From: JAAZBV01 sp964460435
GTDB taxonomy: Bacteria > Desulfobacterota > DSM-4660 > Desulfatiglandales > HGW-15
DNA length: 14,938 bases
Assembly (NCBI GenBank): GCA_964460435.1
Contig: CAYWRH010000106.1
Location: forward strand, 1-14,938
Direction of reading: 5' to 3'
Part shown: positions 6,982 to 13,835 of the stretch, piece by piece
Layout of the letters: every line of letters begins with the position of its first letter
Position numbering within the stretch: position 1 is the first letter of the stretch
Notes under the pieces: generated by a model
The model's database searches: none
Seen by the model: the letters and a program-made list of their open reading frames with translations, nothing else
Told to the model about the DNA's origin: nothing
Program-made: the position numbers and the translations under genes

Positions 6982-8460
6982 ATGCTCATTACCATTGTCC
7001 TTATGCCTGTTTTGCTTGGAACACTCTCCTTTATACTGCCGCACAAAAAAATAAGGAGAGGAATCCTTGTTGCAGGTTCAATATTTCATCTCGCACTGAC
7101 TGTTATCCTGGGTTTTTTCCGGAATAAGGCCTATAACACAGGTGACTGGATCGGGCTTGATAATCAGGGTCTGTTGTTTCTCTTTATTACCAGCATACTG
7201 TTTTTAATGGTCTCAATATATACGGCAGGCTATTTGTGGAGAGAGTCTGACCGCAATGTTGAAGACTCGGTTGAAGGGTTTTATTTCAGGAACGAACCTG
7301 AGGCAACCTTTATTGCCTGCCTTCTGTTTTTTCTGGCGACCATGAGCATGGTCTGCATAAGCAGGCATATGGGGCTTTTGTGGGTTGCCATAGAGGCTAC
7401 AACCCTGGTAAGCGCGCCGCTTATTAGTTTTCATAAACATCACAGGAGCCTTGAGGCCACATGGAAGTATCTGCTCATATGTTCGGTAGGCATAGCTGTA
7501 GCGCTTCTTGGCAACTATTTTATGGCCTTTGCAGCACACCAGGAGGTATCCCTGAACCTGGATAAACTCATCGGCAATGCCTTGTTTCTGGATCAGAAAT
7601 GGCTTAAGGCATCATTCCTCATGCTGCTTGTCGGTTATGGCACAAAGGCCGGTATTGCCCCCATGCATACATGGTTGCCTGATGCCCATAGCGAGGCGCC
7701 TTCAATGGTCTCTGCATTGCTTTCAGGCGCACTGCTCAACTGCGCATTCCTGGGGATCATGAGATCGCACGTAATACTTTCCGCCTCCGGTCTTGGAGAT
7801 TTCAGCGGGGGGCTGATGGTATTCTTCGGGATGTTCTCAATTGCCCTTGCGGCTGCATTTATGATTCGCCAGACCGATTATAAACGCATGCTTGCATATT
7901 CAAGCATAGAACATATCGGGATACTCACGCTTGGCGCAGGCATCGGGGGCATTGCAGGGACGGGCGCAATGCTCCATGCTGTCAACCACTCCCTTGCCAA
8001 GGGCATGCTGTTTATTATTTCAGGGCAGATCCTCTATCTGTACGGGAGCAAAAAGACCTCGGATGTGCACAATATAGCAAAAACGACACCTTTCACCGGG
8101 ATATTCTGGATGATCGGCTTTCTGGCCATTACAGGCGCTCCCCCTTTTGGCACCTTTATAAGTGAGATAACCATATTAAGTGGCATAATTAGTGCGGGCA
8201 GATGGGGGATAGCGGCAGGGTATCTTCTTGGGCTTGGCGTCATTTTTATTGCAATGGCAAGGATTATGATCAATATGTCCTTTGGAGGGAATTTGAACAG
8301 CCTCATTATTGAAAAACTGAAAGGGCTTAAGGGCGTGCCCGTATGGTATACTGCCCCTGTTATTATCATGGCCTCAATAATTTTATCTCTTGGAATCTAT
8401 GTCCCTGATGCCTTCTTTCATTTTCTTTCGGATGCAGCAGGGTTGACTGGAGGATTATAG
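6982..8460 (+). CDS. hyfF: HyfF-like proton-translocating antiporter subunit
   Basis: This is a 492-residue NuoL/M/N-family membrane protein, the second antiporter-like subunit of the operon. Glu138 in WVAIEATTLVSAPL, Lys222 in GYGTKAGIAPMHTWLPDAH, and Lys340 in NHSLAKGMLF match the expected proton-path residues, and DYKRMLAYSSIEHIG (299-313) is conserved. Where the HyfB-like paralogue has Lys249, this protein has Asn253 (LLNCAFLG). The frame is open further upstream to 6865, but that stretch overlaps the HyfE-like gene. ATG 6982 is preferred because it starts the first hydrophobic helix, has AAGGA at 6969-6973, and follows the HyfE-like stop by four bases. The length fits HyfF of about 500 residues. 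Confidence 0.92.
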   Translation: MLITIVLMPVLLGTLSFILPHKKIRRGILVAGSIFHLALTVILGFFRNKAYNTGDWIGLDNQGLLFLFITSILFLMVSIYTAGYLWRESDRNVEDSVEGFYFRNEPEATFIACLLFFLATMSMVCISRHMGLLWVAIEATTLVSAPLISFHKHHRSLEATWKYLLICSVGIAVALLGNYFMAFAAHQEVSLNLDKLIGNALFLDQKWLKASFLMLLVGYGTKAGIAPMHTWLPDAHSEAPSMVSALLSGALLNCAFLGIMRSHVILSASGLGDFSGGLMVFFGMFSIALAAAFMIRQTDYKRMLAYSSIEHIGILTLGAGIGGIAGTGAMLHAVNHSLAKGMLFIISGQILYLYGSKKTSDVHNIAKTTPFTGIFWMIGFLAITGAPPFGTFISEITILSGIISAGRWGIAAGYLLGLGVIFIAMARIMINMSFGGNLNSLIIEKLKGLKGVPVWYTAPVIIMASIILSLGIYVPDAFFHFLSDAAGLTGGL

Positions 8461-8461
8461 G

Positions 8462-9967
8462 ATGCAGGGTTCCAGTTTTTACAGGACAGCAAACTCTGAA
8501 GCGGTTGATTTCAGGGATATCCCTGTTATGGATTTTGAGGATTTCAGGGAACAAATACTTGAAGAGATAAGGGCAGGGGCCCGTATTTCAGCGATGCCGG
8601 CATGTCCGGCTGATGGTGGCCTTACAAGGTTAATCGCTGTGCTGTCACGACCGCTGTTAGGTGAAATACTCATAGGGTCAGCCTGCATAAATGGGTCATG
8701 GCCATCTATGACACCCGCATGCCCTGCTTTACACTGGTTTGAAAGGGAGATTGCCGAGATACATAATGTCACACCAAACGGGCACCCCTGGTTGAAACCG
8801 ATACGTTTCCAGCCGCCGCATGATATCTCTATGAATGAGTATTCTGTGCATGGCGGCACTTTAAAATTCTTCCATCTTGACGGTGAAGAGTCACATGAGG
8901 TGGCGGTAGGGCCTGTTCATGCAGGCATTATTGAACCCGGCCATTTCAGATTTTTATGCCACGGTGAGACTGTGTACCACCTTGAGATATCTTTAGGCTA
9001 CCAGCACAGGGGCATTGAACGGGCCATGAAAGGGGGCCCATACCTGAGGAGCATCCACCATATGGAGACCCTTGCAGGTGATACAACCATTGGTCATGCT
9101 ACAGCATACTGCATGGCCATTGAGGCATTGTCAGCAATATCTGTGCCTCCCCGCTCACTCGCCATAAGGGCTATAGCAGCGGAGCTTGAACGGATAGCAA
9201 ACCATATCGGAGACCTGGGCGCCCTTGCCGGCGATGTGGGTTTCCTGCCAACCATGAGTTACTGCGGCAGGATCAGGGGAGATGTGTTGAACATGACCGC
9301 CCTTTTATGCGGGAACCGTTTTGGGAGGGGGCTTGTCCGCCCATCAGGCACGGCCTTTGATATTGATAAAAAGATGATCGACGAACTCATGTTGCGGCTT
9401 AACACAATGGAAAAGGATATTATCTCTGCTGTTGAACTGATGTTTGACACCCCTTCAGTGCTTTCAAGGTTTGAGGGCACAGGCGCATTATCAGCGGAAA
9501 CAGCGAGAGATGCAGGGCTTGTAGGTGTGGCTGCAAGGGCAACAGGCTTAAACTGTGATGTCAGGAATGAATTCCCCTACGGCATGTACTGTTTTTCACA
9601 GCTCCATGCATGCACATGGAACACGGGCGACTGTTTTGCCCGCGCATATGTGAGATGGCTTGAGGTAAGAAGCTCCATCGAATTTATAAGGACACAGCTC
9701 CTTAACATACCTGATGGGCCTGTATCATGCAAAATTGCACCCATCGGAAAGGAAAAGATTACTGTCAGCCTTGTCGAGGGGTGGCGCGGGGAGATATGCC
9801 ATGTGGCTCTTACAGACAAGGAGGGGCGATTCGCATTTTACAAGGTGGTTGATCCCTCTTTCCATAACTGGTTCGGTCTTGCCCTGGCCTTGAGAAATCA
9901 GCAGATATCTGATTTCCCCTTGTGTAACAAGAGTTTTAATCTGTCCTATTGCGGGCATGATTTATAG
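8462..9967 (+). CDS. hyfG: HyfG/HycE-like large subunit lacking [NiFe] cysteine ligands (Ehr type)
   Basis: The 501-residue protein fuses a NuoC-like domain (about 50-125; WFEREIAEIHNVTPNGHPWL) to a NuoD/hydrogenase-large-subunit domain (about 145-501; GPVHAGIIEPGHFRF, LGYQHRGIERAM, ELERIANHIGDLG). In true group 4 hydrogenases the Ni-Fe site is held by CxxC near this domain's start and CxxC near its end. Here the first motif reads METLAGDTTIGHATAY, with Ala205 and Thr208 in the Cys positions and the flanking His212 kept. The second aligns at NLSYCGHDL, with Ser495 and Gly498 in place of Cys and an off-register Cys497. The chain ends right there, with no peptide for a maturation protease. It should not bind a normal [NiFe] centre, matching Ehr complexes of unknown substrate. 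Fifteen other cysteines are scattered through it. GGAGG lies eight bases before the start. Confidence 0.92.
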   Translation: MQGSSFYRTANSEAVDFRDIPVMDFEDFREQILEEIRAGARISAMPACPADGGLTRLIAVLSRPLLGEILIGSACINGSWPSMTPACPALHWFEREIAEIHNVTPNGHPWLKPIRFQPPHDISMNEYSVHGGTLKFFHLDGEESHEVAVGPVHAGIIEPGHFRFLCHGETVYHLEISLGYQHRGIERAMKGGPYLRSIHHMETLAGDTTIGHATAYCMAIEALSAISVPPRSLAIRAIAAELERIANHIGDLGALAGDVGFLPTMSYCGRIRGDVLNMTALLCGNRFGRGLVRPSGTAFDIDKKMIDELMLRLNTMEKDIISAVELMFDTPSVLSRFEGTGALSAETARDAGLVGVAARATGLNCDVRNEFPYGMYCFSQLHACTWNTGDCFARAYVRWLEVRSSIEFIRTQLLNIPDGPVSCKIAPIGKEKITVSLVEGWRGEICHVALTDKEGRFAFYKVVDPSFHNWFGLALALRNQQISDFPLCNKSFNLSYCGHDL

Positions 9968-9974
9968 ATTTATA

Positions 9975-10060
9975 GGCTTTCAGCATTCAGCTTTCAGCTG
10001 TCAGCCAAATCTTCAATTTATAGAGTTTTTGCTGAAAGCTGAGCACTGAAAGCTGACCGC
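9975..10060. repeat. Intra-operon palindromic repeat (TCAGCTTTCAGC type)
   Basis: The 149-base gap between the large- and small-subunit genes holds copies of a TCAGCTTTCAGC-like unit in opposite orientations. TCAGCTTTCAGC (9987-9998) pairs perfectly with GCTGAAAGCTGA (10031-10042). In another register TCAGCTTTCAG-CTG-TCAGC (9987-10005) pairs with GCTGAGCACTGAAAGCTGA (10038-10056) with a few mismatches. Neither form is followed by a T-tract, so it is unlikely to be a simple terminator. It may be a dispersed palindromic repeat, or an mRNA structure that shields or adjusts the downstream part of the transcript. Confidence 0.75.
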
Positions 10061-10116
10061 TTTCATACAAAAAACAGTCTTTGATTGAATGCAAGATAGG
10101 GTTTATAGAGAAAAAT

Positions 10117-10887
10117 ATGTTTAATATAATCAAAACACGCATACAGCAGAAGTACAGAACATTTGTTTATCCTGATGGCCCTCCTCCTGAGCTGCCGCCA
10201 AGGTTTGTAGGGCGCCCTGTTGTGAATTTAGCCCCGTGTTCAGGGGAAGAGTGCGGGAAGTGTGTATCCATATGTCCTGTCCAGGCTATTAATCTGTCTA
10301 ATGAAACAAAAGGGCCTGTTATTGATACTGGTAAATGCATATTCTGCAGCCAGTGCGAGGGCGCATGTGTTAAAGGTGTTATACAATTTGGCAGAAATTA
10401 TCAGCTTGCTGCATCTGAACGCAAAGATCTTTTTGTCAAGACCGGAGCCCCTGATCATTGTGATGTAAGGAATAAGGTTGCCGAGAAATTATTTAAAAGA
10501 TCCCTGAAATTAAGAGAGGTATCTGCCGGCGGGTGCAATGCATGCGAGGCAGACACAAATGTTCTGGGCACACTTGCATGGGATTTAGGACGTTTTGGCA
10601 TACAGTTTGTGGCAAGCCCAAGACATGCTGACGGGATCCTTATTACAGGGCCTGTTACCCAGAACATGCGTGAGGCGCTTCTAAAAAGCTACAGGGCTGT
10701 CCCTGACCCAAAGGTGGTTATAGCAGTGGGCGCATGCGCCATATCAGGCGGCCTCTATTCGGACCACCCTGAGCAGAATAACGGGGCAGGGGGTATTGTA
10801 CCGGTTGATCTATTTATACCAGGCTGCCCACCCCATCCTCTTACGATTCTTGATGGGCTTTTAAGGTTTATTGGCAGGATAGAATAA
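10117..10887 (+). CDS. hyfI: Fused ferredoxin (HyfH-like) and small subunit (HyfI/NuoB-like)
   Basis: The 256-residue protein combines two subunits that are separate in E. coli hydrogenase 4. Residues about 35-95 hold two [4Fe-4S] ferredoxin motifs: Cys41, 46, 49, 53 (the first gap is two residues longer than usual) and Cys74, 77, 80, 84. Residues about 130-256 are the small subunit. Cys140 and Cys143 in GGCNACE, Cys207 in GACAISGG and Cys237 in PGCPPHP form the full ligand set for the proximal [4Fe-4S] cluster. The spaced CxxC is the hydrogenase/Ehr style, unlike the CC pair of complex I. It should carry electrons between an unknown donor or acceptor and the large subunit. The start at ATG 10117 has TAGAG six bases upstream and gives a HyfH-like N terminus (MFNIIKTRIQQKY). 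An in-frame TTG at 10081 is less likely. It is the last gene of the operon. Confidence 0.9.
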   Translation: MFNIIKTRIQQKYRTFVYPDGPPPELPPRFVGRPVVNLAPCSGEECGKCVSICPVQAINLSNETKGPVIDTGKCIFCSQCEGACVKGVIQFGRNYQLAASERKDLFVKTGAPDHCDVRNKVAEKLFKRSLKLREVSAGGCNACEADTNVLGTLAWDLGRFGIQFVASPRHADGILITGPVTQNMREALLKSYRAVPDPKVVIAVGACAISGGLYSDHPEQNNGAGGIVPVDLFIPGCPPHPLTILDGLLRFIGRIE

Positions 10888-11060
10888 TCCTATAGATATA
10901 GATATTGCTTGATAGTTTTAATTGAATTATCAGTATGTTAGCAGGCAATTAAATCAGAGGGCGGGGTTTAATAAAATATTTTACCTTATACTTTTATTTA
11001 TATTGCCATGCCTTTTCTTTTTTCGTATAAAACCGCATCATTTTTTTCAGGAGTTGCCAT
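10888..11060. other. Intergenic region between the Ehr-type and pot operons
   Basis: A 173-base A+T-rich gap. A weak inverted pair (TGATA...TATCA, roughly 10908-10930) is followed by no T-tract, so no intrinsic terminator is convincing. The potA ribosome binding site CAGGAG is at 11048-11053. I could not identify a promoter with a good -35 and -10 pair. Confidence 0.5.
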
Positions 11061-12173
11061 ATGATCGGAGGTACTGTCAAGGTACATAATGTCAGCAAGA
11101 ATTTTGGTACCACTCAGGTCTTAAAAGATATAAAACTGGAAATCAATTCAGGCGAATTTTTTTCGCTTTTGGGGCCATCCGGATGCGGCAAAACCACCCT
11201 CTTAAGGATCATTGCAGGGTTTGAGATGCCCACATCAGGAGATATAATTCTTGATAATGAGAGCGTGATCAACAAGGCGCCTAATGAGCGTCATGTAAAC
11301 ACGATATTCCAGAATTATGCCCTGTTCCCCCATCTGACGGTATTTGAGAATGTAGCCTTTTCCCTGAGACTTAAAAAGATAGATAAAAATATTATTAAGA
11401 GCCGTGTTGCAGAGTATGTTAATCTTGTCAGGCTTCAGGAGCATATAGACAAATATCCTGCACAGCTTTCAGGCGGACAGAGACAGCGTGTATCAATCGC
11501 AAGGGCTCTTATAAACGAGCCAAGGGTTCTGCTTCTGGATGAACCCTTAAGCGCCCTTGATGCAAAACTGCGGCAGGATCTTTTAATGGAGCTTGACCGC
11601 ATACATGATATTATAGGCATTACCTTTATATATGTGACCCATGACCAGGAAGAGGCCATGAGTGTATCAGACAGGATAGCAGTAATGCAGGAGGGCAATC
11701 TGCTTCAGGTAGGGACACCCTTTGAGATATATGAAAGTCCGGCAGATATGTTTGTCGCAGATTTTATCGGGGCCTCCAACAACATTGAAGGCAGGGTTAT
11801 AGAGGTGAGAGAAAACATGGCCTATATCGAGACCCCTGACATAGGGCGAATAACCGTTGATCTGGATAAAAAACTTGAAATTGGTGACCTAATAAAGGTT
11901 ACTCTCAGGCCTGAAAAGATACACATATCCAAAAAGGCGCCATCACTTGATTCCCCTAAATGGAACTGCATATCCGGCAATGTTGATCAGATGGTCTATA
12001 CGGGCTCTCACACCAGGTTTATCATAAAAACCGATCACGGGCGTGTATTCAAGACATTCAAGCAGCATTCCCAGTATTTTACCGATGAAGAGCCCATACA
12101 GTGGGAAGACAATGTTTATTTGTGGTGGCATGCGGATGACAGCTTTATTGTTGAGGTGAATGGCGCTAAATGA
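11061..12173 (+). CDS. potA: Spermidine/putrescine ABC transporter ATP-binding protein
   Basis: The 370-residue ABC ATPase powers polyamine import at the inner face of the membrane. Its motifs are complete: Walker A GPSGCGKTT (38-46), Q-loop Gln84 in IFQNYALFPHLTV, signature LSGGQRQRVSIARAL (136-150), Walker B VLLLDEPLSALD (156-167) and the switch His194 in YVTHDQEEAMSVSDRI. The stretch after about 240 (ASNNIEGRV, LRPEKIHI, then WWHADDSF) is the TOBE-type regulatory domain of the PotA/MalK group. GTPFEIYESPADMFVADFIG is typical of PotA. Length and neighbours (two permeases and a binding protein) support PotA over other importers of the same group. CAGGAG precedes the start by seven bases. The gene overlaps potB by four bases, which couples their translation. 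Confidence 0.93.
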   Translation: MIGGTVKVHNVSKNFGTTQVLKDIKLEINSGEFFSLLGPSGCGKTTLLRIIAGFEMPTSGDIILDNESVINKAPNERHVNTIFQNYALFPHLTVFENVAFSLRLKKIDKNIIKSRVAEYVNLVRLQEHIDKYPAQLSGGQRQRVSIARALINEPRVLLLDEPLSALDAKLRQDLLMELDRIHDIIGITFIYVTHDQEEAMSVSDRIAVMQEGNLLQVGTPFEIYESPADMFVADFIGASNNIEGRVIEVRENMAYIETPDIGRITVDLDKKLEIGDLIKVTLRPEKIHISKKAPSLDSPKWNCISGNVDQMVYTGSHTRFIIKTDHGRVFKTFKQHSQYFTDEEPIQWEDNVYLWWHADDSFIVEVNGAK

Positions 12174-13018
12174 TCAAAAATTACGGACAGCGGTATACAT
12201 TTCCTATTATGGTGTGGCTGACGGTATTTTTTGTAATACCATTTTCCATCATCCTTGTGGGGAGTTTTCTTGGCAAAGGGTTGTACGGCGGGTTTGAGCT
12301 GACATTCTCTCTTGAGGCTTACAGGGCTCTTTTATCTGACACCATGCGCAAGGTTACGCTGAATACGATATTTATAAGTGTTACTACTACTATCATCACA
12401 GTCCTGATTGCATTGCCGACTGCCTATCATATAGCAAGGTCGCCATATAAGGAAAAGCTGCTCTTTCTGGTTATAATCCCTTTCTGGACCAATTTTCTGA
12501 TACGCATATTTGCCTGGATCGCTGTGCTAGGCAACAATGGCCTTGTTAATAACTTTTTTATAAGTATCGGCATTTTCAATTCACCCTCCCAGCTATTGTA
12601 CAACAGGTGGGCTATCATTCTTATCATGATATATACCTCCTTGCCATTTGCCATACTTCCTCTTTATGCGGTAATAGAGAAGTTTGATTTTTCCCTTCTG
12701 GAGGCGGCAAGGGACCTGGGCGCAACAAAATCCCAGTCCATGTTTAAAATACTTATTCCTCTTATCCTTCCAGGGATATCCACTGCTGTTCTGTTTACCT
12801 TTATCCCCGCATTCGGTAATTTTGCCATCCCTGACATTGTAGGAGGCACAGATGTAAGGATGCTGGGGAATATTATTAATGAAAAGCTTAAAACAGCCCG
12901 CAACTGGCCTTCAGCAGCAGCCATATCCATGATCCTCACGACAATCTCTGTTGTTATGGTGCTGTTATTTAACCGCCTAACCTCATCCAAAGAGAGAAAG
13001 ATCGGGGGAAATGTCTGA
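12170..13018 (+). CDS. potB: Spermidine/putrescine ABC transporter permease, PotB/PotH type
   Basis: This 282-residue inner-membrane permease has about six hydrophobic helices. The EAA loop that docks onto the ATPase is EAARDLGATKSQSMFKILIP (178-197), followed by LILPGIS. FIPAFGNFAIPDIVGG (211-226) matches the PotB/PotH signature (consensus like TPALGAFVTPDLLGG). It starts within the potA stop codon (ATGA at 12170-12173), with GAGGTG 11 bases upstream. Together with PotC it should form the transmembrane channel. Family assignment is strong. The exact polyamine (spermidine or putrescine) cannot be told from this sequence. Confidence 0.92.
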   Translation: MIKNYGQRYTFPIMVWLTVFFVIPFSIILVGSFLGKGLYGGFELTFSLEAYRALLSDTMRKVTLNTIFISVTTTIITVLIALPTAYHIARSPYKEKLLFLVIIPFWTNFLIRIFAWIAVLGNNGLVNNFFISIGIFNSPSQLLYNRWAIILIMIYTSLPFAILPLYAVIEKFDFSLLEAARDLGATKSQSMFKILIPLILPGISTAVLFTFIPAFGNFAIPDIVGGTDVRMLGNIINEKLKTARNWPSAAAISMILTTISVVMVLLFNRLTSSKERKIGGNV

Positions 13019-13817
13019 TATGAAGGATGTATTGGTTAAATCACATATAAAACACAGGATATCCGGGAGTTTTTTCTGGTTTACCATGTTCTTCTTTTAT
13101 GCGCCTCTTCTTGTGCTTATCGTCTTTTCGTTCAATGAAGGGCGTTCAATGAATTTTACAGGGTTTTCATTCAAATGGTACAAGGTTCTGTTTTTTGACT
13201 CTGCAAAGCTGTGGGGCTCTTTTTACAACACCATACTGATAGCGGTTACTTCGGCGCTGGTATCAACCATGATAGGCACTCTGGGGGCAATAGGCATATA
13301 CTGGTATAATTTTAAAATGAAAAGATACCTTGAGGTGGTTTCATACCTGCCCATTATCCTGCCGGAGATAATCATCGGCGTATCAATGCTTATGTTTTTT
13401 GCAGGCATGAATATACCTCTAGGGCTTTCGACCATCATTATTGCCCATATAACCTTTAATATTCCGTATGTGCTGCTCATTGTTGTTGCGCGGCTTTCGG
13501 AATTTGATTATTCCATAATAGAGGCCGCCCATGACCTGGGTGCAACAGAGATGGATACCCTCCTGAAGGTAATTATACCCATGTGTATGCCAGGCATTAT
13601 TTCAGGCTTTCTCATGGCAATTACCCTTTCTGTTGATGATTTTGTAATAACCTTTTTTGTAACAGGTCCGGGCGCATCAACCCTGCCGCTGCATATCTAT
13701 TCCATGCTGCGTTTCGGGTTATCGCCGGCGATCAATGCGCTTTCGGTTGTTCTGATCGTTGGCAGCCTGGCCATGGCTTTTATGTCCAAGAGACTTTTCA
13801 GACATATGTTCAACTAA
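13011..13817 (+). CDS. potC: Spermidine/putrescine ABC transporter permease, PotC/PotI type
   Basis: The 268-residue second permease has about six helices. The EAA loop is EAAHDLGATEMDTLLKVIIP (171-190), and SVDDFVITFFVTGPGASTLP (207-226) is a hallmark of PotC/PotI. Its length matches the family (about 265 residues). With the start at 13011 it overlaps potB by eight bases. GGGGG at 13004-13008 is only two bases from this ATG but 11 from an in-frame ATG at 13020, so the protein may start at MKDVL, three residues later. Either way the two permeases are translationally coupled. Confidence 0.92.
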   Translation: MSDMKDVLVKSHIKHRISGSFFWFTMFFFYAPLLVLIVFSFNEGRSMNFTGFSFKWYKVLFFDSAKLWGSFYNTILIAVTSALVSTMIGTLGAIGIYWYNFKMKRYLEVVSYLPIILPEIIIGVSMLMFFAGMNIPLGLSTIIIAHITFNIPYVLLIVVARLSEFDYSIIEAAHDLGATEMDTLLKVIIPMCMPGIISGFLMAITLSVDDFVITFFVTGPGASTLPLHIYSMLRFGLSPAINALSVVLIVGSLAMAFMSKRLFRHMFN

Positions 13818-13835
13818 TTAAAGGAGAATAATGCT

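Noticed and set aside
10081..10116. TTG start for the fused small-subunit gene
   Set aside because: The extra 12 residues have no family counterpart, and ATG 10117 gives the expected N terminus with a spaced ribosome binding site.
8462..10887. A functional [NiFe] hydrogenase (hydrogenase 4 or formate hydrogenlyase)
   Set aside because: Both CxxC pairs that hold the Ni-Fe centre are missing from the large subunit, and there is no C-terminal processing peptide or maturation gene.
3432..10887. Respiratory complex I (NADH dehydrogenase)
   Set aside because: The small subunit has a spaced CxxC rather than the CC pair, the gene order and HyfB-specific TWDCGY motif are of hydrogenase-4 type, and there are no NuoE, F or G genes.
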